Assembly (NCBI GenBank): GCA_000597885.1 | Contig: CP004371.1 | Location: 1,488,001-1,552,000, forward strand | Direction of reading: 5' to 3' | DNA length: 64,000 nucleotides | Origin: Flammeovirgaceae bacterium 311 | GTDB lineage: Bacteria > Bacteroidota > Bacteroidia > Cytophagales > Cyclobacteriaceae | Shown: positions 16,616-26,149 of the stretch, piece after piece | Position numbering within the stretch: the stretch's first letter is position 1 | Layout: each line of letters starts with the position of its first letter | Translations under genes and position numbers: made by a program | Notes under the pieces: generated by a model | What the model saw: the letters and a program-made list of their open reading frames with translations, nothing else | Databases searched by the model: none | What the model was told of the DNA's origin: nothing

Positions 16616-17911
16616 TGCGTCTATAACAGCTTTCAGGCTGGCCAGGCTTGCCTCCTTCAGTTTGCTAATTTCCTTTTCGCCCAGGATGGCAGATACAAAA
16701 AGGGTTTCGAACTGCGAGGGAGCCAGGTAAACACCCTGTTCCAGCATTTTTCTGAAATAACGTCCAAACAAGGCTGTATCGCAGGTTTTAGCAGTGTCAT
16801 AGTCATATACTTCTGCCTCTGTAAAGAACAGGGAGTACATTGAACCAACCTGGTTGATGGTATAGCGCAGGCCCAGCTGCGACAGTACTTCCCTGAGATC
16901 ACTCACTATACGGTTGCTGCTTTGCTCAAGCTGCTGATACAGTTCGGGATGATCGTTGAGGTGGTGCAGCATGGCCAGACCTGCCGCCATAGCGATGGGA
17001 TTACCTGAAAGAGTGCCCGCCTGGTAAACAGGTCCTGCCGGAGAAATAAACTCCATGATATCGCGGCGGCCACCATAAGCGCCTACGGGCATGCCACCAC
17101 CAATGATCTTTCCAAGGGTTGTGAGGTCTGCCTGCACGCCAAAGCGCTCCTGCGCGCCTCCTTTGGCCAGGCGAAAGCCTGTCATCACCTCATCAAAAAT
17201 CAGAACAATACCTTCCTGATCACAAATCTTGCGCAGACCCTCCAGGTAACCTGGTTTTGGTGCAATACAGCCCATATTACCTACCACCGGTTCCAGAATA
17301 AGGGCTGCAATTTTACTTTTATTGCTGGCAGTCAGTGCTTCAACAGCCTGCAGATTATTGTAGGGAGCAATGAGGGTATCCTGTGCGGTACCGCGGGTTA
17401 CCCCGGGGCTATCGGGTGTGCCCATGGTGAGGGCGCCACTGCCGGCAGCTATCAGGAACGAATCACCATGGCCATGGTAACAGCCCTCCAACTTGATTAT
17501 TTTATCGCGGCCGGTAAAGCCACGTGCAAGCCTGATGGCCGACATGGTTGCTTCTGTTCCGCTGTTCACCATACGCACCTTTTCAATGGAGGGAACCATG
17601 GCTGTGATCAGTTCGGCCATTTCAATTTCCCGGGCGGTAGGTGCACCAAAGGAAAGTGAACGGGGCAGCGCCTCTATAATGGCCTGCTCTACTTTTTCGT
17701 TGGCATGCCCCAGGATCATAGGACCCCAGGAGTTGATCATGTCTATGTAGCTGTTACCATCTTCATCATAAAGATAGGCACCTTTGGCCTTTTGCATGAA
17801 AAGAGGCTGCCCCCCCACCGCTTTAAATGCCCGCACCGGGCTGTTTACACCGCCTGGTATCACAGCCCGGGCACGCTCAAAAAGCTGGTTACTCCTATCC
17901 TGATTCAGCAT
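16607..17911 (-). CDS. hemL: Glutamate-1-semialdehyde 2,1-aminomutase
   Basis: A 434-residue class III PLP aminotransferase that turns glutamate-1-semialdehyde into 5-aminolevulinate for haem synthesis by the C5 pathway. The PLP lysine is Lys268 in TLGKIIGGGMPVGAYGG. Other signatures are PGGVNSPVRAFKAVGG at the N terminus, MVNSGTEATMSAIRLARG, GCYHGHGDSFL and IFDEVMTGFR. Length is exactly that of the family. It follows the TPR/binding protein gene by 12 bp and is the last gene of the guaA unit. Confidence 0.96.
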   Translation of the reverse strand: MLNQDRSNQLFERARAVIPGGVNSPVRAFKAVGGQPLFMQKAKGAYLYDEDGNSYIDMINSWGPMILGHANEKVEQAIIEALPRSLSFGAPTAREIEMAELITAMVPSIEKVRMVNSGTEATMSAIRLARGFTGRDKIIKLEGCYHGHGDSFLIAAGSGALTMGTPDSPGVTRGTAQDTLIAPYNNLQAVEALTASNKSKIAALILEPVVGNMGCIAPKPGYLEGLRKICDQEGIVLIFDEVMTGFRLAKGGAQERFGVQADLTTLGKIIGGGMPVGAYGGRRDIMEFISPAGPVYQAGTLSGNPIAMAAGLAMLHHLNDHPELYQQLEQSSNRIVSDLREVLSQLGLRYTINQVGSMYSLFFTEAEVYDYDTAKTCDTALFGRYFRKMLEQGVYLAPSQFETLFVSAILGEKEISKLKEASLASLKAVIDASE

Positions 17912-17923
17912 AAAAAATTAGTC

Positions 17924-19633
17924 TTATTGATAAACGATTACCGGAGCAGAGTTCCGGAATTGTACAATGGGCACACACTGGTTATCACGATATGCCTGGT
18001 AGTTAAAGCCGGTGCACATTACACCATTATATACCTCCGGGCTGCCTTCGTTCTGGAACAGATTTCCGTAACGGCTCATCATACGCCCGAAATACATCAT
18101 CAGGTCATAGCCCAGGTAGGCATAGCGGCCGGGCATGGAATGTACACGCTCCAGGTATTTGTCTCTGAAAGTAAAGAAATCCGGATTGCCGTAATCAAGG
18201 TATTCCGGCGCCATCATATACACGCCCATCCGCTCCAGCTGATCGTTCGATACAAGGTTTTTCTTTACCCATGTTTCGTGGCCCAGCACGGCCAGCCTGT
18301 CTTTTCTGGAAGATATGGCATTCATGGCATTTGCAACAATACTTTCATCTTCCGAGGCAATGAACACATGGCCCAAACGCTCAGAAGAAAGACGGCCACC
18401 CGGCACCATATCTTCAGGTTGTGTGGAAGTAAGCAGTGCCCTTATGGAACCTTCGCTGCCGGCCCTGATCTTTTCCATTCTGATTTCAGTGAAACCTCTT
18501 TTCACCAGCTCCTGCCTGTAGGCGTTGGCCATAATGGTGTCCCTGTCTTTGGTACCATAAATAACGAGCGCACGTGGCGGCTGAAAGGTTCTGGCAGCAA
18601 AATCTGCTGCTTTACGGCCCTGGGTTTCCAGCGATGGCTTAAAAAGAAAAGCGTATGGATTATTTTGAATAATTTCCGGATTGGTAGAAATCGGGTTCAC
18701 CAGGTTTACGCCCCTGTTAAAAGCAAAATCGAGTGCAGCCTTGGTTGGGCCGGGGTAAAGCGGACCTACCAGCAGATCCATGCCCTGCATCTCCGGAGAG
18801 CGCAGAAAACGAACGGTGGTAAGGCTGTCTCTGCGGGTATCATAGGCATACAGATTGATCCTGATACCTTCCTCCTCCAGATCTTCCTTCGCCAGCTTCA
18901 TGCCCTCGTAAATATCCAGGGTAAAATAAATATCGCGCATGTTCTTTTCCGGCTGAAGGCTCTCCAGCAGAAATGGCATCATGACAGCAACATTATAGGA
19001 ATCTTTCAGCTCACTCTTGCCCGTTACCGGTTTGCTTACCAGATCTTTGTCCAGTTTATAGCGATTTACCAGCTGCGAAAGCAGCTGCTGGTCTTGCGAT
19101 ACAATAGGCTGGTTGCTGATTTTCCTGGCCAGTGCCTGTGCTACATAGCGGGCTTCCTGGTGCTGATTCAGAATGTGCTTAAGCTGGTCTATGGACGCAC
19201 CACGCTGCAGGTGAAAAAGGGCCATTTCTTCGGCATCGCCCTTTACACTACGGGTGCGGATTTTTTCTATGGCAGCAACAGCAGCTTCAAAGTTGTTTTC
19301 TTCAAACAGTACGCGTGCCTGCCAGTAGGTTACCTCTTCCTGCTTATCCCAGTCGGGGTACTTCTGCTGAATCTGGCGCAGCATTCCCCTGGCCTCATTG
19401 GTACGGCCCGCCCTGATGGCAGAAACCGAATAATACAAAGAAGCATAGGGAGCAAAACCACTCGCCTTTGGATCTGCCGCAACCTGGCGGAAAGTTTCCA
19501 TGGCCTGTACCCACTGTTCCTGCTGAAACAGATTTTTTGCCCGCAAATATTGCTGCTGTGCATCGTTTTTTTGCTGTGCAAAAAGAGGAGTGCCTATGAG
19601 GCACAGCGCCAAAATCAAGAGTGTGTATCGCAT
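17924..19633 (-). CDS. TPR and type-1 periplasmic-binding fold protein
   Basis: About 569 residues from the ATG at 19633 (MRYTLLILALCLIGTPLFAQ, signal peptide). A start at 19750 would overlap guaA by over 100 bp and lack a signal. Residues about 20-190 form TPR-like helical repeats (YLRAKNLFQQEQWVQAMETF, ASLYYSVSAIRAGRTNEARG); residues about 210-569 are a Leu/Ile/Val-binding-type domain (YNVAVMMPFLLESL, YEGMKLAKEDLEEEG, DLLVGPLYPGPT, VNPISTNPEIIQNNP, YAYLGYDLMMYFGRMM). The order TPR then binding protein matches LpoA-type activators of penicillin-binding proteins as well as some ABC-transport receptors; which one is open. It starts seven bases after guaA. Confidence 0.82.
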   Translation of the reverse strand: MRYTLLILALCLIGTPLFAQQKNDAQQQYLRAKNLFQQEQWVQAMETFRQVAADPKASGFAPYASLYYSVSAIRAGRTNEARGMLRQIQQKYPDWDKQEEVTYWQARVLFEENNFEAAVAAIEKIRTRSVKGDAEEMALFHLQRGASIDQLKHILNQHQEARYVAQALARKISNQPIVSQDQQLLSQLVNRYKLDKDLVSKPVTGKSELKDSYNVAVMMPFLLESLQPEKNMRDIYFTLDIYEGMKLAKEDLEEEGIRINLYAYDTRRDSLTTVRFLRSPEMQGMDLLVGPLYPGPTKAALDFAFNRGVNLVNPISTNPEIIQNNPYAFLFKPSLETQGRKAADFAARTFQPPRALVIYGTKDRDTIMANAYRQELVKRGFTEIRMEKIRAGSEGSIRALLTSTQPEDMVPGGRLSSERLGHVFIASEDESIVANAMNAISSRKDRLAVLGHETWVKKNLVSNDQLERMGVYMMAPEYLDYGNPDFFTFRDKYLERVHSMPGRYAYLGYDLMMYFGRMMSRYGNLFQNEGSPEVYNGVMCTGFNYQAYRDNQCVPIVQFRNSAPVIVYQ

Positions 19634-19640
19634 AATTATT

Positions 19641-21170
19641 TTATTCCCATTCAATAGTTGCCGGTGGCTTGGAGCTAATGTCATATACCACACGGTTAAC
19701 GCCTTTAACGCGGTTGATGATCTGGTTAGAAATCTCGCGCATAAACTCATACGGAAGCGGGTACCAGTCGGCCGTCATACCATCTACACTTGTTACAGCT
19801 CTTAGGGCAACAACCGATTCATAAGTGCGCTCATCTCCCATTACGCCTACAGACTGTACAGGAAGTAAAATGGCGCCCGCCTGCCAGATCTCGTCATACA
19901 GGCCAAATGCTTTTAGTCCTTTTACATAGAGGTCATCTACCTCCTGCAAAATCCGTACCTTTTCAGGCGTTATATCTCCCAGTATTCTGATGCCAAGGCC
20001 CGGACCCGGGAAAGGATGGCGACGCAGAATATTCTGATCCAGCCCCATGGTCTTACCCACCAGCCTTACCTCGTCTTTAAACAGGGAACGCAGGGGTTCT
20101 ACCACCTTCAGATTCATGAAATCGGGCAGGCCGCCTACATTGTGGTGAGATTTAATGGTAACAGAAGGGCCTGTGACTGAAACAGATTCAATCACATCCG
20201 GATAAATGGTGCCCTGCCCCAGCCAGCTTACGTTTTCAATACGGTGTGCCTCAGCATCGAACACCTCTATAAACGTACGGCCAATGGCTTTACGTTTATC
20301 TTCAGGATCTTTTAATCCTGAAAGCGCTGAATAGAACTGCTCGCTGGCATCCACCCCTTTTACGTTCAGGCCCATGTGCTGGTACTGGTCCAGCACATCC
20401 TGGAATTCGTTTTTGCGCAGCAGGCCATTATTTACAAAAATGCAGTACAGGTTTTGGCCAATAGCCTTATGAATAAGCATGGCCGCTACAGAAGAGTCGA
20501 CCCCGCCACTTAGACCCAGCACTACCTTATCGTTACCCAGTTGCTGACGAAGGCTTTCTACCGTTTCTTCTATGAAAGTACGGGGTGTCCAGTCCTGATT
20601 ACAATCGCATATGTGCACCACAAAATTGCGCAGAACAGTTTTACCCTCCAGTGAATGGGTTACCTCCGGATGAAACTGAATACCGTAGGTAGGCTCTCCC
20701 TTTAATTTATAGGCAGCAACCTGTACGGAGGGAGTGCTGGCAATCAACTCAAACTCGTCAGGCAGGCGCTGAATGGTATCGCCATGCGACATCCACACCT
20801 GTGAGTTAACTGTAATTTCTTTGAGCAAATCGATCTTATCGTTTACCATATTCAAATGGGCACGGCCGTACTCCCGCACATTAGAGGGCTCTACATAGCC
20901 ACCGCTTTTGTGCACCATCAGCTGTGCGCCATAGCATACACCAAGAATGGGTACCTGGCCGCGGTAAGGGCTTAGGTCCAGATCTGGAGCGTTGCCCTGG
21001 TTTACAGAACAGGGGCTGCCACTTAAAATGATCCCTTTGATATCGGGCGTAAGTTCCGGGGCATCGGTAAATGGATGGATTTCGCAGTAAACGTTTAGTT
21101 CGCGCACCCTGCGGGCAATCAGCTGGGTGTATTGCGAGCCGAAATCGAGAATGAGGATTTGCTCTTGCAT
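19641..21170 (-). CDS. guaA: GMP synthase (glutamine-hydrolysing)
   Basis: A 509-residue enzyme that aminates XMP to GMP. The N-terminal class I glutaminase has Cys79 in [10 protein letters not shown] and the His/Glu pair in QFHPEVTHS (about 166-174); the ATP pyrophosphatase domain carries the P-loop [13 protein letters not shown] (about 219-231); the C-terminal dimerisation domain ends with the conserved KPPATIEWE. Length is typical. It leads a three-gene minus-strand unit with the TPR/binding protein and hemL. A promoter-like TATTTTTG ends five bases before the ATG, so the 5' untranslated region would be nearly absent. Confidence 0.97.
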   Translation of the reverse strand: MQEQILILDFGSQYTQLIARRVRELNVYCEIHPFTDAPELTPDIKGIILSGSPCSVNQGNAPDLDLSPYRGQVPILGVCYGAQLMVHKSGGYVEPSNVREYGRAHLNMVNDKIDLLKEITVNSQVWMSHGDTIQRLPDEFELIASTPSVQVAAYKLKGEPTYGIQFHPEVTHSLEGKTVLRNFVVHICDCNQDWTPRTFIEETVESLRQQLGNDKVVLGLSGGVDSSVAAMLIHKAIGQNLYCIFVNNGLLRKNEFQDVLDQYQHMGLNVKGVDASEQFYSALSGLKDPEDKRKAIGRTFIEVFDAEAHRIENVSWLGQGTIYPDVIESVSVTGPSVTIKSHHNVGGLPDFMNLKVVEPLRSLFKDEVRLVGKTMGLDQNILRRHPFPGPGLGIRILGDITPEKVRILQEVDDLYVKGLKAFGLYDEIWQAGAILLPVQSVGVMGDERTYESVVALRAVTSVDGMTADWYPLPYEFMREISNQIINRVKGVNRVVYDISSKPPATIEWE

Positions 21171-21175
21171 GTTTA

Positions 21176-21207
21176 CAAAAATAGGGTTTCGGTTGGTTTA
21201 TTGCCAA
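21176..21207 (-). promoter_or_regulatory. Predicted guaA promoter
   Basis: On the minus strand: TTG (21207-21205), 21 bases, then TATTTTTG (21183-21176), an exact TAnnTTTG. The guaA ATG starts at 21170, five bases beyond. With the usual -7 position the transcript would begin about two bases before the ATG. Confidence 0.65.
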
Positions 21208-21310
21208 GCATGCAGCAGCTAAGTTTTGGCAATAATCAACAGGCTGCAAACTATTGCTCAAAATCTGGCACGGAGTTTGGTTTTACTCTTCTGAAATAAC
21301 TCTTCTCGAC

Positions 21311-21625
21311 ATGAAAAAATTACTTAAGATTGGTGTGGCCGGCCTTTTTGTGCTGGTAGCACTCCTTTTTTCAGAAAGTAGCAGTGCCTATGCTCAACAC
21401 AGGGTTAATGACCACCACCACAGCGACTATCACCATAAAAAGGGCGGACCTCCAGCCCATGGTTACCGGCACAAACATGAGCATAAGAAGAATAAGCATG
21501 ATAAACACTGTTGCCACTACGATAGCAGAAGCAGGCAGCACAGCCATCATGAGGATGTATATGCTAAAAGAAGGCCCCAGGCAAACTTACCCAAACGCAC
21601 CGTGGTAATTGTACATACCCATTAA
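21311..21625 (+). CDS. Small histidine-rich exported protein
   Basis: 104 residues from the ATG at 21311; a longer reading from 21254 only prefixes unconserved sequence before a clear signal peptide (KKLLKIGVAGLFVLVALLFS, then SSAYAQ). The mature part of about 75 residues carries 18 His, with clusters DHHHSDYHH, RHKHEHKKNKHDKHCCH and RQHSHHED, plus many Lys and Arg. No domain is recognised. The composition suggests metal (Zn, Ni, Cu) or haem binding in the periplasm, or a charge-rich surface protein; that is inference. It is divergent from guaA and has its own downstream region to a terminator at 21707. Confidence 0.78.
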   Translation: MKKLLKIGVAGLFVLVALLFSESSSAYAQHRVNDHHHSDYHHKKGGPPAHGYRHKHEHKKNKHDKHCCHYDSRSRQHSHHEDVYAKRRPQANLPKRTVVIVHTH

Positions 21626-21706
21626 ATGAGAGAGGGCATTCCGCCCCATAAAATATTAAAGAACTGATGGATGAGGAAAGTGAGTAAAGGTTGAATGTGA
21701 AAATGG

Positions 21707-21741
21707 AAAGCCCCCTGGCAATTGCCGGGGGGCTTTTTTTT
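21707..21741. terminator. Bidirectional terminator between the His-rich gene and the SIMPL gene
   Basis: A 14-bp near-continuous stem: AAAGCCCCCTGGCA (21707-21720) pairs with TGCCGGGGGGCTTT (21723-21736), with one G-T wobble. T tract on the right and A-rich flank on the left. It lies between the convergent genes ending at 21625 (+) and 21759 (-). Confidence 0.9.
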
Positions 21742-21758
21742 ATCAGGAGCTGAAAATT

Positions 21759-22520
21759 TTACGGTTCCAGACTCCATATAACCATGATCTGGTCTGTCAT
21801 CTCTATGTCCTGAATGTCAGTTTGCGGGAAATCAGCACTTTGCTTTTGTACCATCATATTTGCTGATCTGGCTTCTGCCATCTCGTAAGGTCTGTTGGTT
21901 TGCTGAGTATAATCGATCTTGCGTATGGCACCCAACCTGATATTGGCAGAACGGGCAATGACAGATGCTTTTTCGCGTGCATCCTGTATAGCTTTTCTGA
22001 TCAGTTCTTCTTTTACCTGCTGCTGTAGCTTATCCGACAGACCAAATGAAAACTGAAAGGTTACCCCCTCCTGTGTGCCCGCAAATACGTTGGTGAGCTT
22101 GGTCATGCGCTGCTGGTCTAAGGCAAAGCGCACTTCCATGGTCTGGCTGGCGGTATAACCATTGCGGAACATACGTCCATCGCGCCACTCATTATTTTCA
22201 TTCAGGTAGAACTGGCTGGTTTTAATTTCATCTTTCCGGAAGCCTGCCTCCTGCAGCTTTTTCAGGAGTTGCTCTACCCGCTCGGTCACCACCTGCACGG
22301 AACGGCCAGCTTCTGTATTGGTGTTTTGCACCTGAATCATCACCAGTGTCTGGTCTGGCTGCACCCGCATACGGCCCTGCCCCTGTACCTCCAGTACACT
22401 CTGGTTTGCATTCGCCGGCTGGGGAGTTTGTGGGTTAGTTTGTGCGCTGGCAAAATAAGAAAAGCCTGCAACGGCTAACAGCGAAAGTATTGATCCGAAT
22501 CCTAATGTTTTGGTGCTCAT
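21759..22520 (-). CDS. SIMPL domain (DUF541) exported protein
   Basis: A 253-residue protein with a signal peptide (ILSLLAVAGFSYFASAQ, cleavage near residue 27) and one SIMPL/DUF541 domain: VLEVQGQGRMRVQPDQTLV at its start, VQNTNTEAGRSVQVVTERVEQL, YTASQTMEVRFALDQQRM, and AIQDAREKASVIARSANIRLG. The family includes BP26 of Brucella, which forms channel-like oligomers, and mammalian SIMPL; the bacterial role is unclear. It lies 72 bp downstream of hisB on the same strand without a visible terminator between, so it may be read through from the his operon. Confidence 0.92.
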   Translation of the reverse strand: MSTKTLGFGSILSLLAVAGFSYFASAQTNPQTPQPANANQSVLEVQGQGRMRVQPDQTLVMIQVQNTNTEAGRSVQVVTERVEQLLKKLQEAGFRKDEIKTSQFYLNENNEWRDGRMFRNGYTASQTMEVRFALDQQRMTKLTNVFAGTQEGVTFQFSFGLSDKLQQQVKEELIRKAIQDAREKASVIARSANIRLGAIRKIDYTQQTNRPYEMAEARSANMMVQKQSADFPQTDIQDIEMTDQIMVIWSLEP

Positions 22521-22592
22521 AATTTGCTTTTATAGAAAAACGGACAAATGGGTAAATCTGGTTTAAGCAATACAGAATATTTACTATTTCCC

Positions 22593-23693
22593 CTACAACA
22601 TCCCTTTTGTGCTGGGTAAATTGTGGAGGCTGTTCACATCACGCTTTACTGCCATCCGTATGGAGCGGGCCAGTCCTTTAAAGATGGCTTCTATTTTATG
22701 ATGTTCGTTCTGCCCTTCGCATTTAATATTGAGGTTGCAGCGGGCGCCGTCGGTAAATGATTTAAAGAAATGATAAAACATTTCTGTTGGCACATCTCCT
22801 ACTTTTTCGCGCTTAAAATCTGCCTCCCATACCAGCCATGGGCGTCCCCCAAAATCAAGTGCCACCTGCGCCAGGGCATCGTCCATCACCAGGGAAAATC
22901 CGTAACGCTCCATTCCCCGCTTATCAAACAGGGCTTTGGCAAATGCCTCCCCCAGGGCTATGGCAGTATCTTCTATGGTGTGGTGCTCATCTACCTCCAG
23001 ATCTCCGTTTACACGCAAATAAATGCTGATGCCGCTATGCCTGGCGAGCTGGTCCAGCATGTGATCAAAGAAATGAAGCCCGGTCTTTATATCACTTTTC
23101 CCCTGCTCGTCCAGGGTGAGCTGCAGGTTAATCTGGGTTTCGCGGGTATTCCGCACCACACTGGCCTTGCGCAGGGGCAGCAGGAGGTGATGGGTAATTT
23201 CTTTCCAGCTGATGCTGCTAAGTTCTGCACCCTCTGCAGGCTCCGTTCCGATGAATATTGCCTTGGTACCCAGATTTTTAGCCAGCTGCACATCTGTTTT
23301 TCTGTCTCCAATCACATAAGAGTTTGCCAGATCCCATTCCTCGTTCAGGTACTGCCTCATCATGCCAATACCTGGTTTGCGTGTTTCCAGGCCTTCACGT
23401 TCAAAGCTGCGGTCTATCAGAATATCATCAAAAACAACTCCTTCGCCCGCCAGTGTTTTAAGCATTTTATTGTGGGCAGGCCAAAATGTATCTTCAGGAA
23501 AACTATCCGTTCCCAAACCATCCTGGTTGGTAACCATTACAAAGCTGTAATCAGTTAATTCCCGCAACTGGCGTAAGGCACCAATGGCACCGGGCAGGAA
23601 TTCCAGTTTTTCCAGTGAATCTACCTGAAAATCCTGAGGCGGCTCTGCGATAATAGTGCCGTCACGATCTATGAATAAAGCCTTTTTTTTCAT
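22593..23693 (-). CDS. hisB: Bifunctional histidinol-phosphatase / imidazoleglycerol-phosphate dehydratase
   Basis: A 366-residue fusion catalysing two steps of histidine synthesis. The N-terminal HAD-type phosphatase (about 1-165) has the DxD nucleophile in FIDRDGTII (Asp9, Asp11), MVTNQDGLG and the zinc-loop region, then [14 protein letters not shown]. The C-terminal dehydratase (about 175-366) has the metal-binding histidine motifs [31 protein letters not shown], and [12 protein letters not shown]. Length matches Enterobacteria and Bacteroidota fusions. It is the last histidine gene of this cluster, 63 bp after hisC; no hisH, hisA, hisF or hisI follows. Confidence 0.97.
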   Translation of the reverse strand: MKKKALFIDRDGTIIAEPPQDFQVDSLEKLEFLPGAIGALRQLRELTDYSFVMVTNQDGLGTDSFPEDTFWPAHNKMLKTLAGEGVVFDDILIDRSFEREGLETRKPGIGMMRQYLNEEWDLANSYVIGDRKTDVQLAKNLGTKAIFIGTEPAEGAELSSISWKEITHHLLLPLRKASVVRNTRETQINLQLTLDEQGKSDIKTGLHFFDHMLDQLARHSGISIYLRVNGDLEVDEHHTIEDTAIALGEAFAKALFDKRGMERYGFSLVMDDALAQVALDFGGRPWLVWEADFKREKVGDVPTEMFYHFFKSFTDGARCNLNIKCEGQNEHHKIEAIFKGLARSIRMAVKRDVNSLHNLPSTKGML

Positions 23694-23756
23694 GGTTGTA
23701 GTTGGGTATGAGGTATGGGGTTTTGCGTTGCAGATATGCAGCCAATACCTTTTTAA

Positions 23757-24824
23757 TTATGCCTGCTGTTTTAGCTTTTCAGGAAAGGTCGCCATCGCCT
23801 CCAGGAGCTGTTCGTTCTCGTCTGGAGTTCCTATGGTAATGCGGAGGCATTCTTCGCACAGCTGTACCCGTGAGCGATCGCGTACCACAATCCCTTTATC
23901 CAGCAGGAACTGGTACATAGCTCGTGCTTCCTGTACTTTAACAAGCAAAAAATTAGCATCGCTGGGATACACCTTTTCTACCACAGAAAGCCCTGTGAGC
24001 CCTTTTGCCAGCTGCCCGCGCTCATAGAGGGTGAGTGAAACCTGGCGTTTCATTTTATCGCGGTTTGTGATGGCCCTAAGGGCATGCTCCTGAGTCAGCA
24101 GACTGATGTTATAGGGGGGCTTGATCTTATTCAGGATATCAATCAGTTCTCTTGAGGCAAATGCCATGCCCAGGCGCAGGGCAGCCAGGCCCCAGGCTTT
24201 GCTGAAGGTTTGCAACACCACCAGGTTAGGAAACTCTTCCAGTCTGCAGGTCCAGGAATCTTCCTTACAGTAATCAATATAGGCCTCATCTACCACTACC
24301 AATCCCGTAAAATCCTTCAGAATCTGCTCAACGGCAGCTTTTTCCATCAGGTTAGCAGTTGGGTTGTTGGGTGAGCAGATAAACAATATTTTGCTGTTGG
24401 CATTGGCCTGCTGCAGCACTGCACTGGCATCCAGGCTAAAATCAGGGCGGAGCAGCACCTCTCTTACCTCTACTGCATTAATGTTTGCACTAACGCTGTA
24501 CATGCCATACGTAGGCGGCAGTATGATGATATGGTCTTCGCCAGGCCTGCAAAAGGCGCGGATGAGCAGGTCAATGGGTTCGTCGGAGCCATTGCCCAGG
24601 AATATCTGATCGGCAGGCACCTCTTTGAGGCGGGCCAGCATGCGCTTTACCCGGCGCTGGTGCGGATCGGGATAGCGGTTAAAATTATCGGCAGTGGCAG
24701 AACCAAAACTATTCTCATTGGCATCCAGAAACACATTGGCTTTTCCAGAAAACTCATCCCGTGCAGATGAATAGGGTGAAAGCTCCAGCAGGTGTGGGCG
24801 CAAAAGTTTCTGTAGACTAAACAT
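23757..24824 (-). CDS. hisC: Histidinol-phosphate aminotransferase
   Basis: A 355-residue class I/II PLP aminotransferase converting imidazole-acetol phosphate to histidinol phosphate. Visible motifs: LDANENSFGS and NRYPDPHQRRVK near the N terminus, FLGNGSDEPIDLLIRAFC, FICSPNNPTANLM, VVVDEAYIDY, and the PLP lysine in LQTFSKAWGLAALRLGMA (about residue 210). The start ATG at 24824 lies inside the 3' end of hisD (8-bp overlap), so the pair is translationally coupled. Confidence 0.96.
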   Translation of the reverse strand: MFSLQKLLRPHLLELSPYSSARDEFSGKANVFLDANENSFGSATADNFNRYPDPHQRRVKRMLARLKEVPADQIFLGNGSDEPIDLLIRAFCRPGEDHIIILPPTYGMYSVSANINAVEVREVLLRPDFSLDASAVLQQANANSKILFICSPNNPTANLMEKAAVEQILKDFTGLVVVDEAYIDYCKEDSWTCRLEEFPNLVVLQTFSKAWGLAALRLGMAFASRELIDILNKIKPPYNISLLTQEHALRAITNRDKMKRQVSLTLYERGQLAKGLTGLSVVEKVYPSDANFLLVKVQEARAMYQFLLDKGIVVRDRSRVQLCEECLRITIGTPDENEQLLEAMATFPEKLKQQA

Positions 24825-26109
24825 TTTCTTTGAGGGTATTTAAACGTACGGTAACAGCATATGCGTGAGCGTGCAGGTGCTCGGCCTCTGCCATTACCTG
24901 CACAACGGGGCCAAGGCGCCTCAGGCCCTCTGCGCTAAGCTCCTGAAAAGTAATTTTCTTCACAAAGCTATCTAATGATACCCCGCTGTAAGCCCTGGCA
25001 AAACCACTGGTAGGCAGGGTATGGTTGGTACCGGAGGCATAGTCGCCTGCAGATTCCGGGGTAAGATGGCCCATAAAAACAGAGCCCGCATTTCCCACCA
25101 TGTCTGCCACCTCTGCTGCATTTTCCACTGCCAATATCAGGTGTTCGGCGGCATATTCATTCAGGAAGTCCACTGCATCTTCCAGTTTTTTCAGAATAAT
25201 CAGCTTGCTGTTTGCCAGTGCAGCAGTGGCCATTTCCTTTCTGGGAAGTTCTTTCAGCTGCTTTTCAAGCTCTAAATTAACGGCTTCGGCCAGCAGGGGA
25301 TCAGCAGTTACAAGCATGGCCTGACTATCGGCTCCGTGCTCGGCCTGGGAGAGTAGATCTGCAGCAATAAAGGCTGGGTTTGCAGTTGCATCGGCAAGTA
25401 TTGCTACTTCAGAAGGGCCTGCAGGCATGTCGATGGCAATACCCTTTTGCGCGGCAACCAGCTTGGCAGCTGTTACATACTGGTTCCCTGGTCCAAAAAT
25501 CTTATCGACCTTAGGGATCGTTTCTGTGCCATACATCATGGCAGCAATGGCCTGTGCGCCACCTGTTTTATAAATCTTAGTGATTCCCAGCAGGTTTGCT
25601 GTATATAAAATGGCCGGATGCACCTGACCGCTACGGTTAGGAGGTGTACACAAAACCAATTCTTTACAGCCTGCAATACGTGCGGGTACGCCCAGCATTA
25701 ATACAGTAGAGAAAAGCGGGGCAGTACCTCCGGGAATGTACAGGCCTACCCTCTCAATGGGCACACTTTTACGAATACAGCGCACACCGGGCTGTGTTTC
25801 TACCACCAGTGGCTCCTGTAGCTGTGCCCTGTGGAATTTATCGATGTTGATGATGGCTTGTTCAATGGCGCTTTTAAGATCTTCATCTACTTCTGCTGCT
25901 GAAGCTTTTAACTCTTCAGGGGTAACTGCAAGACTTTCCAGATGCACCAGGTCAAATTCCAGCGCAAATTTGATGAGGGCATTGTCGCCATTACGTTTCA
26001 CCTTTTCCATGATTGGCTTTACAATCTTGCGCACTTTTTTAAGCTTTACGCTCGGGCGCTGCTGGTATTTAGCCCAATCTTCTCTTGGCGGATTTTTTAC
26101 AATTTCCAT
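24817..26109 (-). CDS. hisD: Histidinol dehydrogenase
   Basis: A 430-residue NAD- and zinc-dependent enzyme making the last two oxidations of histidine synthesis. Motifs include [79 protein letters not shown] (zinc and catalytic residues) and [17 protein letters not shown]. Length is standard. It lies 40 bp downstream of hisG and overlaps hisC by eight bases. Confidence 0.97.
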   Translation of the reverse strand: MEIVKNPPREDWAKYQQRPSVKLKKVRKIVKPIMEKVKRNGDNALIKFALEFDLVHLESLAVTPEELKASAAEVDEDLKSAIEQAIINIDKFHRAQLQEPLVVETQPGVRCIRKSVPIERVGLYIPGGTAPLFSTVLMLGVPARIAGCKELVLCTPPNRSGQVHPAILYTANLLGITKIYKTGGAQAIAAMMYGTETIPKVDKIFGPGNQYVTAAKLVAAQKGIAIDMPAGPSEVAILADATANPAFIAADLLSQAEHGADSQAMLVTADPLLAEAVNLELEKQLKELPRKEMATAALANSKLIILKKLEDAVDFLNEYAAEHLILAVENAAEVADMVGNAGSVFMGHLTPESAGDYASGTNHTLPTSGFARAYSGVSLDSFVKKITFQELSAEGLRRLGPVVQVMAEAEHLHAHAYAVTVRLNTLKENV

Positions 26110-26149
26110 AAGACCCTTGGCGGTTAATGGCTTTAGCTTGAAGTTGAAA

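Noticed and set aside
17705-19657. A 650-codon plus-strand ORF opposite hemL and the TPR/binding protein gene
   Set aside because: It is antisense to two well-supported genes, has no recognisable domain and shows the composition (Cys, His, Ile-rich) of a shadow frame.
22593-23693. hisB as two genes joined by a sequencing frameshift
   Set aside because: The frame is open throughout and the two-domain fusion with this linker is a known form of HisB.
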